From the NCBI RefSeq assembly GCF_921293095.1, contig NC_060254.1, positions 106,850,917 to 106,914,916 on the forward strand: 64,000 bases of DNA, written 5' to 3'. Under the pieces are notes generated by a model that saw only the letters and a list, made by a program, of their open reading frames with translations, did not search any database and had not been told where the DNA came from. Both the position numbers and the translations under genes were made by a program. Origin of the DNA: Ischnura elegans. Taxonomy: Eukaryota; Arthropoda; Insecta; Odonata; Coenagrionidae. Shown here in pieces: positions 50,101 to 61,101 of the stretch; position 1 is the stretch's first letter; the number at the start of each line of letters is the position of its first letter.

Positions 50101-53100
50101 TACAATCATTTAGATATATGGCATAATTGAGAGAAAACCTGGTTAACTGGAAAATTGGACTTTTAAATAAAGTACGGCTATAATTCAATGTCCGTTTAAA
50201 AAGAGTTGGTAATTATTTCTTGTAGAGGTAATAACTGTGACTTGATAAAGAGGTATGAAATATATATACGATAAATCTCGAATTTATCATTCACGAGGCA
50301 TGACGAGGTTCATAAGTTATTCGAGGGGAACCACAAATTCAAGCAGATCCCTCAGCGGACATGGATTGCTTGATTGTGTTCCACTGACTTGACATAAAAG
50401 TTGCAACTGTATCAAGTTCATCTGCCAAAGTATATCGTGAGACATGGCTAACATAAGAAGATATTTGGACTCATAAAACTGTAAGGTACCTTTCTCAGTA
50501 TAGATGTATTGGTGGAGGGATCTGTCCTGGGAGTTGATAAAAAAAAGCTTCAAATCCAAGTTCTACAATAAAAATATCTCCCAGATATTCATGAGACCTG
50601 ACGAATTTAAGAAGGCTCTCGAGAATTCAGGAAATTGAGCATTCGGGCAGCCTCGAATGAAATGGCAACGGAGGGGAGTGAGTCTGTTGAACACGCGTGC
50701 GGAGCGAGGGGAAGCGTGCGCTCCTCGAGTCGTCATTACGCGATGCTGAAGGACGACTGAGGCAGAGCGTGAAGATTCATATCCCGCGGAATTATGGGAA
50801 AGGTGGCGTGAGAGTGGGGTGGGGGCGTCCATCCAAGCGGAGGCGGATGCCGGAAAGCGTTGATGGGCGCCAGACAGAGAAAGCAAAGCATCGCATGCCC
50901 CATGCCGTTCTCACCGGGGCAAGGTCAAGCGATGTTTTTAATTACAAACCCTTCCACCGTGGGGCTGCAAGTCACCGGGCCCGCTTATTCGTGTGATGGA
51001 TATTCTGCGACTTTTATGTTATCGATACGATATTGTTCATTCCGGAAAAGAGACTCTTGCCCTGCACTTCAAGTTTTATAAATGGTCCCCATGGCAATCA
51101 TCTCTTAGTTTCATCATTTTTCTAAACATAATTTTTTTGTTGCTGTAATTCTTATTTATGTATCTATAATTTCTTATTTATATATACTGTAAATAATTGC
51201 AAGAAAATATGGCCAGTTTACTGATAGGTCTTCGATTGATAATAACACATTTGTTCATGAAATTTTAGCTCTTAAACATTTTGATGCCTGAAGCCAAATA
51301 ACATTATTACTTTTCAGATTCTTGCTAATAGAATTTTTTACCCTTATCATTAATATTCTTTGGGCATTAATTCTTTTGGGTGTATTTATTTACATGAGCA
51401 ATAAGGCATTTTGTTTTTTTCTTGAACTCCAATGAGCTTTTCAAATAAATACGCAGTCGACTTAATATTGTAAAGGGCAACTTACGAATACAGAGGATTG
51501 CATTTTTAAGAAGTGTATTGCAGTGGAAGCTATTTTCCAGGAGTATTTTAACAAACGGATTCATGTTTTCATCATAAAACGTGTAAATCATGAGAGGCAG
51601 AGAGAAATATCCTTGAATATGGACGTGCGCGACATCACGACTGCAGCTTTAGACAGAAATGTGCGTCCCCATTCAAAATCAAGCACATACTTACTTATTA
51701 AAAATGTGGCGTCACCACCTTGGCTATTTAAAATTTGTAAGTCTTAGATCTACAAGAGAAATTAAGGTATTTTCTACTTTTAACTACCTGAGTATTCTAT
51801 GGAATTGAATTAAGCAACCATTCGAAACAGCCACGAACATCGCCGTCTCGGTGAGCGGGGAAAAGCGCCCATTTTTCAAATGTCTATAATTTGGACGATG
51901 GAATGCCGGAAATGTCTTTACATATTTCCAGGTCCAATGAAAGGCCTCTTTCAAGAGGATATTTGCGTATTCGAAATCAAATGGCTGCGAAACAGTTTCA
52001 CAGATCACCATGAAACTAAAAAGTCAAATTTATGTATTTTTTCTTGCTGGACATGGTGGGTGAGGAGAGGCAGCTTTTAGATGAGATGCGGAGGAGACAG
52101 AAGGTATGGATGGATCGAGTGCTTAGCTGGGAGGGGATGTTGAAAACTGTGTTAGAGGGTAAAATGTTAGGTAAACGAGGGATAGGATGGAAAAAAAGGA
52201 TGTTTAGATAGAGTGAAAAGGAGTAGGCCTTGTTGTGAATGGAAGAGGGAAATGGTTGATGGGGAGGGAGGATCCCAGAATTCTTCTCCAGTACTCCATG
52301 GAAACCTACCTTTATAGGTAAAATACAGTAAATATAGTGTATTTGTTCAAGGAAAAGGTATTTATACTATTTTAGTTATTGTAAGTGTCCCCGATGTTCC
52401 ACTTGATTCACATTGGCTCCAGTAACGTGGTTTCTCTGTTTGCTTTATAAAACTAATTTCATTCAAGACAGAGGGCCGCGGTTTGATTTATTCGGTGGAT
52501 GAAAAAATTGAAAATGAAATTAATTTAAGCGATTTTCTTTGAAACTCGTTCTTCACGGGCCATGGAACTGCACATCTTCAAGCAGTGTGTTTTTTTCTGA
52601 ATCGGGCGGGCGATGGTCTTAAAATTATATTAGGGACTATTTTCCACCATTCACTAGTGCATCTTTTCATGCAATGTACGCCTTAACACGATGCATTTTG
52701 AAATACACTCTCGCAACGAACTTTAGGATAGAAATTCTTAAAATCACACTAGAAGCAGACAAAAACTCTCAATTTTCCTGAAATCGACGACAGCACAGTT
52801 CCTTGTAAACCAGTCATGGTAAAAATAAATAGAGATTGTGAATTATATCGGAGAGTGATTGGTGAGTGAGTTTTAAATATAAAACGATTTCAATTAGTAT
52901 CGTGTAATCATTTATGTGAATAACTTTTTCCCTCGATAGATGATTACTAAATACTTGGGCCGGGATTTTGCTAATTGGATGACTGGATAAATAAAGAATT
53001 TAATTATTTCATAAATTTGGACCTCGAGACTGATATCGCAGTCACTATTGTTTTTCAATTATCTGAATTCAGCTTCGTGGTAAATTGGACGCGGATTTGG

Positions 53101-54007
53101 GAGTCAAACGGCTGGTTATATGATACCTTAACAGGCACATGTTAATGAGTAAACGAATGAACGTGAGAAATCACCGAGCAACCACCCGACTTGTAAGGGC
53201 GCATGAATAGAAAATAGACTTTGCCTTAATTAGGCTGCATTCGCACATGCTCCGCTCCGAATCACCACTCAAGTACTTAGGTGATTGCAAGCTGATGGGA
53301 TAGGCCAGGCCTACGTCTGATGGGCTATGCTTATATTAAAATAACGGATGTTTCAAAAGGTATTTTAACGCTTCATAATATTTATTGAACAAAAATTACA
53401 ACTATAAATGATACATCAAATAAAAGAGAAGCTCGAATAGTTTTTTTTTTAAACTCTGCCATATCACTTATCATTCATACCTTCAAGTCTACTTTAATAA
53501 ATATTATGAAGCATTAAAACATCGCTATTCGTTTTGAAACTCCTAGTGTATTAATTGAGTCAGTCCACTAAAATTCGACCAAAATATTGGCAAAAAATGT
53601 GTGAAATAAGGAGGATAAAAATGCATGCAATGGCTCATTCAGAAGTTCATTGAACATTAAGATAGATAATTTTTGTACAATTTTATAAAATTTAGGCACC
53701 AATTATTTTTTAAAGTGTCCAAATCGATTTTTGAGCATATGCATGTATCGCTTGATGTTTCCAGAAGCGCGGCTTCGCCGATGCCCCGATCTACCACGCT
53801 CAGCCGATAGGGGCGGTGATCCACACGCCGGCGCAGCCCACGGTGCACCGAAGGAAGCCCAAGGAACCGCAGCAGGACTTCAGCAAGATCCCTGGCATCC
53901 CAGGGGTCGACTACCCCCTCTACCACGAAGCCCCCCCCACCAGCTTCCACTGCGGCAACGTCCCTGTCGCCCCTGGAATGTACGCCGACGTTGAGACCGG
54001 TTGCCAG
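41161..54007 (+). CDS. CPAP1-like secreted chitin-binding protein, exons 1-2 (3' incomplete)
   Basis: Exon 1 (41161-41241, 27 codons) starts M-A-W-G-I-C and encodes a signal peptide. It ends CAG before GTAAGC. Exon 2 (53765-54007, 81 codons) follows TTTCCAG and ends CAG before GTAACA. Both borders are phase 0. Exon 2 has a proline-rich stretch (about 35-65), then I-P-G-I-P-G-V-D-Y-P-L-Y, then the start of a type-2 chitin-binding domain (CBM14): F-H-C (C90), P-G-M-Y-A-D-V-E-T-G-C-Q (C107). This order is characteristic of CPAP1 proteins, single-domain peritrophin-like proteins secreted into cuticle or chitinous matrices. The remaining cysteines must lie on later exons, and none was found before 64000, so intron 2 exceeds 9.9 kb. 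Exon 2 is far richer in GC than its surroundings. Pairing the two exons rests on matching phase, strand and the expected signal peptide. A transcript would settle it. Confidence 0.75.
41342..41730 (-). mobile_element. LINE 3' fragment (RTE-like C-terminus) in CPAP1 intron 1
   Basis: The minus strand encodes T-L-R-K-G-D-E-R-R-L-E-A-F-E-M-W-V-W-R-R-M, K-W-T-E-R-K-R-N-D-E-V-L and E-I-R-R-R-Q-K-V, followed by a decayed tail that reaches C-T-C-C-T-T-G-G-A-A-A-C-C-T-A-C-C-T-T. It is 5' truncated. It is related to the fragment at 52047-52325. Confidence 0.75.
42368..43119 (+). mobile_element. GGGTGGTTTCC MITE, copy 6 (with internal duplication)
   Basis: It is 752 bases, longer than its kin, because about 95 bases are duplicated in tandem (about 42514-42608 and 42609-42704), each copy containing TTCTGGTTCCCGCTGCC and AGGTGACCTT. 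TA is at 42366-42367; the right flank is TG. TGACGTCACGTG lies at 42931-42942. Confidence 0.88.
43122..44236. other. Stretch without a recognised gene
   Basis: It starts with a G/C-run segment (43130-43200) resembling the interior of the CAGTGGCG MITEs but without clear ends. A 199-codon frame at 43368-43967 shows no domain, signal or splice context and is probably chance. Confidence 0.3.
44237..44408. repeat. Imperfect foldback 3
   Basis: Long arms pair (AAAAGTTTCTCGGGTTTTCC, GGTTGATGTCGTCCATGT). The right half reads CTGAGGATGATCAG...CTGATCGAAACGTCG and contains its own GATCAG/CTGATC hairpin. Confidence 0.8.
44744..44895. repeat. Imperfect foldback 4
   Basis: Arms begin ATATCACACAAGTACTTATA and continue through GAGCGCGACCCAGGTTTCAA. 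The right half reads CTGAAGATGACGATAATTC...TTGAAACCCGGGTCG. Confidence 0.8.
45147..45716 (+). mobile_element. GGGTGGTTTCC MITE, copy 7 (internal deletion)
   Basis: It is 570 bases with TA at 45145-45146 and 45717-45718. It lacks about 90 bases (the AGGTGACCTT...TAGC segment) in the same region that copy 6 has duplicated. TGACGTCATGTG at 45528-45539 keeps the CRE but has lost the E-box. Confidence 0.88.
45720..49120. other. Gene-less interior of CPAP1 intron 1
   Basis: AT-rich DNA with no recognised element or exon. Confidence 0.35.
49129..49779 (-). mobile_element. GGGTGGTTTCC MITE, copy 8
   Basis: It is 651 bases with left TA at 49127-49128; the right flank is TT. CACGTGACGTCA lies at 49306-49317. 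Confidence 0.87.
49780..52046. other. Intron 1 segment with a GC-rich patch
   Basis: No gene was seen. About 50640-50990 is clearly richer in GC and CpG than its surroundings. It could be regulatory or an old element, and nothing in it is diagnostic. Confidence 0.3.
52047..52325 (+). mobile_element. LINE 3' fragment (RTE-like C-terminus) in CPAP1 intron 1
   Basis: It encodes D-M-V-G-E-E-R-Q-L-L-D-E-M-R-R-R-Q-K-V-W, then a decayed tail ending in CCATGGAAACCTACCTTTA. It is the same family as 41342-41730, in opposite orientation and more severely truncated. Confidence 0.7.
53346..53544. mobile_element. Short TIR element (GTTTCAAAA ends)
   Basis: GGATGTTTCAAAAGG with ACGCTTCATAATATTTATT on the left mirrors GGAGTTTCAAAACG with ATGCTTCATAATATTTATT read from the right. 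It is about 200 bases and lies just before CPAP1 exon 2. Confidence 0.6.
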
Positions 54008-54631
54008 GTAACACGTCCGCCATCCTTCTTTCTTATAGCTCAGGAAGATATCCATTACAAATACGTGACGCAACCTAAGTCTCTCACGAAGCCGCCTCCG
54101 AGTCTCCAGCGGCTCCTCATCTAATCTCTCCCTAATTTTAGAAGTAAAGCGTGGTTTTTCCTTGAAATGTAAGCGCTAGATTCGCGGATTAGATCTTTCT
54201 GAGAGAAAAAAACAATACTCTGCGTAATAAATTCAAGTGGCGCCAAGTGGGCGCCAACCCGTGATGCCCAGCCAACAATGCAATGCCGCTAGAGCGCTCC
54301 GCACATTTAAACACGATTTTTGTCTGTGTGTATACCTGACCATGTGTATACCAGTATATATGCTTACTCTATGCTATCACCTCGTTACCCTGACACATCT
54401 AGCTCCTACTTTCATTTCTCTGATTCTCCTCGCTGATGTCCTGAGCACTGAAAATGCGTTAACGTGCTCAAGTGAATTATTATAAAATGCTCCTTGAAAC
54501 CTTATGAATGCATTAGCAGGAAATAATAATCCTCATCTTATTTCGTTCATGAATTCGTACATTTCGGTCCTCCAAAATCGTTGGCGCATCGTCGTATGGA
54601 CTCGTTGGCATTGATATGAGGTGTAGGGGGC

Positions 54632-54909
54632 CATTGGCGTAACTATGGGGGGGACGAGGGGGATATATACCCCCCCCAAAGCCTCAGAGAAATAAAAATA
54701 GTATCCAAAACTATTGTCTAGTTTTGACATACAGTAAATTTTAATGTAACCTTTTAATGAAACCCAAATTTTAAGTGCCATAATTATGTAAAATGTAATT
54801 TGCAGGCATGGAATTTTTCCAAAATTTTCCCAAACCGGGGGAGGGGAGCAAGAGTTAGCCCTTCCCCCTCCCCCCCCCAGCCCAAAGCACATTCCTAGTT
54901 ACGCCAGTG
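54632..54909. mobile_element. CAGTGGCG-type hAT MITE, copy 2
   Basis: The ends CATTGGCGTAACTATGG and, inward from the right, CACTGGCGTAACTAGGA are inverted repeats. The flanks tagggggc and aagggagc match at 6 of 8. It is 278 bases with G-runs and C-runs near each end. Confidence 0.65.
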
Positions 54910-54917
54910 AAGGGAGC

Positions 54918-56054
54918 CACGATATTACGTCTTCAAACTGCGCGATCTCTTAATGCTCAGAGCAGGCGCTGGTGTTTTTCCACCGCCCTTCCGCTGATGT
55001 CGATGAAATGCATTGCGAGATGCATTAGTGATCTAGCTAATTTTTTCATTTGCGGAAACCGGAACTTGGGACTTTGAATGACCAAAGTGACCTTAAATTC
55101 GATCCTTTGCAAGTCCACTACACCTGTTTAACCATTAACTGTTACAGTTTTGAGTCCCATAAATGTCAATTATTCCTCTATATAGTCATTGAAGTGAGGA
55201 ATTTCATAACGCATGAAGCCCATCAGCATAGTTTGAAGGAAAACAATTTTCTCTGCACATCTACATCGCTACCTAATCCATCACTTCAATTTTTCCCCAT
55301 TGAAAGATATTTTTACTTCGTTTATTATATAATTTATCCACAGGAGAAAACAGAAAAAAACAGCTCCAGAAGCCCCACAGATAATTATGAAACAGTTCAT
55401 CTCAAATTACTGCCTAGTGAATACGGCCCCTTAAGTCATTTTTACTTACAACTTTTCTATGACTGAGAAATGAATATTTAAAAAGTAGAATAAATCATAT
55501 TAAAGAGTCAATAAGATTGCATTAGGTATGAGCCTGGGTTAGGAACATCTGGAATCTGTAATTTTTAACACAGATGACGTCGAGGACTTTTTTATGGCCC
55601 AAGATTGTTTTTTTTTGGCACCGACGGCCAGTAAACAAGAGATGATTGCGTCTGAAGCAAACCTTTCGCCCTCTCCTCGCGTGGCGGATACCTGCGCGGG
55701 AATTATTACCGGTACTTAAGGCGAACTGAGTGCGTGACCGAGTTTTATATATCCGTGCAACACTTTCAGACGAACGAGAAATGAGAGGGGATTGCGTCAC
55801 TCACCCCTCAATCGAGACGGAGGGTGTCCACGCAGGTGAACGCAAACGAATCGAACCCCACCCCCTCGGATTATAAACGCACCATTCTCCGTCCTATTAA
55901 TAACGAAGTAACCAAACCAGGAAGCTAAATATTCACAGCAGACAAAAGTTAGCGACACGCGTTTGATCAGGAAGTCCCCTTTAGATTAAAAACTGATTTT
56001 ATAAAGTTTACTTATCAATAGATCATCTTCCTCAAAAGAAAACATCAATAGACT
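54918..56054. other. Gene-less stretch, CPAP1 intron 2
   Basis: No element or exon was recognised. The 138-codon frame at 55050-55466 shows no domain. Confidence 0.3.
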
Positions 56055-56062
56055 CATATTAC

Positions 56063-56369
56063 CAGTGGCGCAGCGAGGGAGGGTAGGGGTTTGTGGGTTA
56101 AAACCCCCCTCAGAGCTCAGAGAAATTTTAAGTTTAATCCATTTTACTTAATTGTATTGATATTACTAATAGAATAGTGTAATAATTAATAAAATATCCC
56201 TCAATAAGCCGTATAACTCACCATTTTGAACCATTTATCTTAACATTCCGCAATTTATTAATCTTGCACCTGCCGCTTATCCTGGTGGGTATTCCATACC
56301 CCCACACACACCGGTATTACTTGCACCTAACCCCCCCCCCCCCAGCATTAATTCCTAACTGCGCCCCTG
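56063..56369. mobile_element. CAGTGGCG hAT MITE, copy 3
   Basis: It starts CAGTGGCGCAGCGAGGG and ends CTGCGCCCCTG. The flanks are catattac (56055-56062) and catattag (56370-56377). It is 307 bases and closely related along its length to the copy at 59003. Confidence 0.8.
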
Positions 56370-57701
56370 CATATTAGAATCGATCTGTGATTACCAAGTT
56401 GATTCCTTAATTTCCAAAAGATGTAAGATGCAAAAGCAGCGATTTTTATTTGAGGAAATATTAAAATCGAAATGAGTGGGTAATAAATCTTCGAATGGTA
56501 CTAGTGCGTGTCCAGTGTCCACGCTTATGCTATAGTCTCCCAATCGCTTCGTCATTGGATACATCAACTGATCTAATCAAAGGGATGGCAATCCTAAAAC
56601 ATCTTGGTCAATTGAGATCAAATTAAGTTTTAGTAAATGTGGCCGACAAATTAACTATTTAGAAAATAAGCTCGATAACATTATAACAAGGAGTTACTGA
56701 AAATTTTCGTGAATAGTTTTCGTGAGTAAGGAGATTTTCAGAAAGGAAAAATTAAATACATTGAAATTTCCTAGACAGTAACACAAATAAATTTTCCGAA
56801 AAACACGTATGAACTACATTAATATGAAAATAAAATCACCAGTACTGACATTCAAGTTAATTTAAAAATCACCGATGGTGGGAAAAATATTTTACAAAGA
56901 AGGTAAATTTCTTTTCGCATCATAGTGTTCAAGAACATTCTTTCCTGAGAAAAATCTGAGTGTATGCAAATTTTGAGCTTAAATCATATGATTCATGGCT
57001 GGCGTAAATAAAATTCAGAGTGAGTGATAAAATGCAAATAAAAATGGCAACGTGATCGAGATGGTGAAACATTAAAAACGATGAGTTAAAAATGTTATTG
57101 TCTGTTGGAGACCAAATAATCGACGTGAGACTGGTTCGAGTAGACGCGCGCAATATGGGGAATGAGTGGCGAACGCCTTTACATTTATTTCCACATTCGC
57201 GTCGACTTGAGACGCGAAACGAGTGAGCATAAGGTGAAATTTCGCGGCATTCACTTTGCTGATCTATTGAAAGTGCGAGGAATGGAGCAGCATGCTGATC
57301 GATCAGCAGTTACGCGGAAACGAGGCGACCAACTTAGAGGAGACAGGAGAACATGGTGTCGTAAACACTCTCGCCAACCAGAAATATACGACAGAAGGAT
57401 AAATTCAAACATTGAGAGATTAGCTTGTAGTCCCCTCCCCCAAATCCCCTAGATAATCGTACGGAAAGCATTTCTACCTTCTCTTAAATTGTCAGGAAGC
57501 AATATGAGGAGCATTTCACGGTTAATACGGAGGGATAGAATGGCAAAGAAAATTACTATTGAAATATTGCGTCGACTAAGATCTCACAATAAGTCTCGAG
57601 CCCAGGCTCTAGCGAATAAACAGTCGCGCGGCAATGAGAAAATTTAAAACGTTGGAAAAATGGAAAATTTAGAACTGATTATTACGATTATAGGTACCAT
57701 T

Positions 57702-57957
57702 CAGTGGCGCCATCCATGGGGCCTGAGGGGGCCCGAGCCCCCTTAAAAATTCGTTACAGGAGTGAGTAAAAATGTGTCAGCTTGTCGATTTTCCCCGGAG
57801 TGTCCAGAATCGAGGTTCGAGTTATCAGGGTTCTTCTGTTGACCATTCGACTCTTCTAAAATGCTTAAAAAAACTTAAAATTCACTACTTATAAAAATTC
57901 CCGGGGCAAGATCCCCGTTTGGGCCCCCCAAATATTTTTTGTAAGTCGGCGTCCCTG
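57702..57957. mobile_element. CAGTGGCG hAT MITE, copy 4
   Basis: It starts CAGTGGCGCCATCCATGGG and ends CGGCGTCCCTG. Exact 8-bp duplications gtaccatt lie at 57694-57701 and 57958-57965. It is 256 bases. Confidence 0.85.
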
Positions 57958-58831
57958 GTACCATTTGTAAGAAACCATCGCCTGGTTCTGCTTCCACCCG
58001 TTCCAATGCAGAGAAAATCCTTACTCCCTAATAAGCTAGAATCTTCCTTTCCATCGCCTGAGAGATAACTATGTACCACGCGTTAAACTTTATATTCAAC
58101 TATCAAAACAAAAATTTACACACGAAGAATATGGAAACTCGCAGAATAAAATGACCTAATATTTTATCAACATATAACCAGATATTTTCAAGAGTATTTC
58201 ACCTTTTTCATCCATCAAAAAATGAATACTTGAAGTAATTTATTCACATTTAGCCGGCGAGTAATCAAAATTTTAACACGAATTAAAAAAGAAAATTGTC
58301 AATATGTTCACAAATAATTAATTATTACAAGTGTTCTATCACAATATGAGATAATTTTTAAAGATTTATTCAGTTAGATGTGAAAGACATAAAGGATATT
58401 TCAAGACAATATTACTGCAATTAATAGCAAAAAACCTGAGGCTTATTACGGTGCGAAAAGACCATAAAATCATGGAAGAAATTGAGAATGTAGGCGGCTG
58501 GACCTCGGCTACGAGAACACAACCATGAGCAAGCACGCTGGAATACAAAAGCCGCCCGGCGAGGTGAAAGGCCTACATTCGCGCTCATATAACATTACGC
58601 AATACGGCGAGAAGGTGAACTAAAAAAAACAAGAACAGGGACAAGTGAGGAGGAGGGCCTGTGGGAGGAGGCTGACTTCTTAAGCCGACAAACGGCTTTT
58701 GAGATCTTGGGTGTGTCCCGAAAGCACTTGTGGAAAAAGGCCCCTCGGCATATTATTGCACACAGCTGTAGTAGGGTAGTAGTGGTCTGCCCCATGGCGA
58801 CCGAAAGAAGGGATATGGAGCAGCGAACCAG

Positions 58832-58885
58832 ACTCCCCTCCCCCCATCGTGGTTAATTTCACATCATATGCCACTTCGCCACACC
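58832..58885 (+). repeat. Short diverged repeat, copy A
   Basis: It shares CCCCCCATC, TAATTTCACATCA and a CCACACCC end with 60094-60143, in the same order and orientation. The origin is unknown. Confidence 0.4.
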
Positions 58886-59002
58886 CTAGCTCCTACGAGC
58901 ACGCTCTCCCGCTGATATGCTGCAAGTGAAACTACGGAGGGAATTTAAGGATTGCGACCAAGAATTCGGTGGGAAAATAAAAGATCAAAAGACGGGTCTG
59001 AT

Positions 59003-59681
59003 CAATGGCGCAGCGAGGGGGGGGTTTAATTTCAATTTCAATTAATTTATTATCGTGGGCCATTTGGCCCATGAGATAATTTACAAGTGCACAAAAATTC
59101 AGTAAATATCATTTGACAAAGGTTCAAAGAAAAAAAAACACTACATCAAGACTCAGTAAATACAAAAAATAGAGAAAAAAAACTAAAAACAAAAACAAAA
59201 TATAAACCTATCCAAGCATATACATACAATTGCATCCCGAATACGGATGCCCGGGTATCTAGCCACACAACATTTTCAGACATATTAAATACATTTGAAA
59301 CAGTATCGCAATTTATTCAAAGGAAAATATTCAGGTGTAACAGAAAAACGTAGGACCAATAGAAAATTATATCATGAATACAGATACCCGGGTATCTAGC
59401 CACACATTTTGGGGGATGAAACCCCCCCAGAGCTCACAGAAATTTTTAAGTCAAATCTCTTTTACCTAATTGGATTAATATTGCTTACAGAACAGTGTGA
59501 GGATTTATAAAATATCCCTCAGAAGGCCGTAAAAATCACCATTTTGAACCATTCAACTCCAAACATTTCTGGTGGAGGGCCCGCACCTCCCGCCTATGGC
59601 AAGTATGCCATACCTCCAGTGCACCCCAGTATTAGTTGCGCTTGAAACCACCCCTAGCCTTAATTCCTACCTGCGCCCCTG
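59003..59681. mobile_element. CAGTGGCG hAT MITE, copy 5 (interrupted)
   Basis: It starts CAATGGCGCAGCGAGGG and ends CTGCGCCCCTG. Exact 8-bp duplications ggtctgat lie at 58995-59002 and 59682-59689. It is interrupted by about 380 bases at 59028-59409; without them it would be about 300 bases, like the copy at 56063. Confidence 0.85.
59028..59409 (-). mobile_element. Probable LINE 3' fragment inside the hAT MITE
   Basis: Read on the minus strand, it ends GGCCCACGATAATAAATTAA followed by TTGAAA-type repeats, a typical non-LTR tail. It contains a local direct repeat with CCCGGGTATCTAGCCACACA near 59250-59268 and 59387-59406. No coding sequence was recognised. Confidence 0.5.
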
Positions 59682-60093
59682 GGTCTGATGGTCGTATAAT
59701 TAACTGATTGCAACAATATTGTATGTTTTCATGTTGATTATTTCGTACCGATATTTTGTTTTCATTAAACCTCGTACGAAGACTTCGACGAAATTCATTT
59801 ATTAATTAATCAATTGATAAATTTGTTATTGCAATACTGAAGCAGGAAGTTTCAATGTTGGCCTCATTCTCTGTTTACTGCGCAGCCACCTTATTCACTT
59901 GAATTTGCGCGGACGGGCGACATGTCTGCGCAGAATGACCCACAAGTACATACTCTCATTTCCAAAAGCACGCAATCATTCCCATTCACCGCAACTAGAG
60001 GCATTCCACAGGTTGGGACGGGTGGCTAATTGACACCCCTCCCGAACTTCCCAAATTGAACTTTCCACTCTCCACGCGAAACAACTCAACTGG

Positions 60094-60143
60094 ACCCCCC
60101 CCCATCCCGTGGCTAATTTCACATCACACGACACCACCACACC
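60094..60143 (+). repeat. Short diverged repeat, copy B
   Basis: Partner of 58832-58885, 1.26 kb downstream, on the other side of the interrupted MITE. Confidence 0.4.
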
Positions 60144-60310
60144 CATAGGAAACGACCCCACAAACAGGTGAACTGCACGTGAAACGGCGACCGAATTTTC
60201 CACGTTGATTGGCCCGTGTGTGCGCAGTTAAAATTTTTATCCACTTTTCTGGAACATCAAATTTCTTGCGTAAGGTCAACCGCAGAAGCGTGTATCACTT
60301 TGCGTGCCAT

Positions 60311-60421
60311 GGACGTAATATTACGTCCTATTAATACGTCTGAAGATTGCCATGGGCGTAATATTACGTCTTTCTATTTGATTGGCTTTGTATACGTGAA
60401 GTCGTAATATTTCGCCCGTGG
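60311..60421. repeat. GACGTAATATTACGTC palindrome cluster
   Basis: A perfect 18-base palindrome GGACGTAATATTACGTCC lies at 60311-60328. A near copy, GGGCGTAATATTACGTC, ends at 60370. An inverted variant, GTCGTAATATTTCGCCCGTG, lies at 60401-60420. The second and third form inverted ends of a unit of about 70 bases, which suggests a tiny TIR element. Confidence 0.6.
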
Positions 60422-60429
60422 TACTTTTT

Positions 60430-61100
60430 CAGTTTACTGCTTAATGGTTCTGGTTTTTCAAAAATCAAGTGCTCGATGGAAAAAGAGTTCACTTTATGTC
60501 TTGAGGACGAAAAGTCCTCAGTAGCTACCGGCATCCTTATCTTAGGCCACTTAGTGTGAAAATTCTTTTGCGGAAAGAACCGTTCGTTGAGGGTGCAGTA
60601 ACCCTTTTTGTCATCCAGGATTTATAATGCTTTGATTGTAACAATGCTTTTTTATGATTACCATGCTTTAAATAGTTCAAATTGAGTGTAATAAAAAATT
60701 ATTATGCATATTATGGCGGTACATCATATGTTGCAACCTTTTTTAATTTTTCAAAAACAGTAGGTTGTCATTGTTAAATTATATATTTAAAATTAGCCAT
60801 GAATGTTATTCAACTCATTCATAAAGAAGAGCAAAGTCCATTTTTTCTGAAATACACATCGATATAAATATATTTTTGATTCTAATGTTTTAAAAAATGT
60901 ACAAATTTAGTAAAAATGGCTGGATTTTTCAGTAGGGCTTTAAAATTAGCAGCCAGCACTCTCTGTATCTTCCCCTCTTATACGCCCTTGATGCACCAAA
61001 TATTTAGAGGTTCTGAAGAACACCCCGTGATATATTTTATGATTGAAATAAAAGTCAAATTGAAAGAAGTATGTGAAATTTTGGAATCAAAACAGAAAGT
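60430..61100. other. Gene-less stretch
   Basis: AT-rich DNA. The 63-codon frame at 60916 has no recognisable domain. Confidence 0.3.
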
Positions 61101-61101
61101 A

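Noticed and set aside
50563-50996. Overlapping frames on both strands
   Set aside because: Explained by local GC and CpG richness; no domain in either direction.
53657-54073. 138-codon minus-strand frame
   Set aside because: Shadow of the GC-rich CPAP1 exon 2 on the opposite strand.
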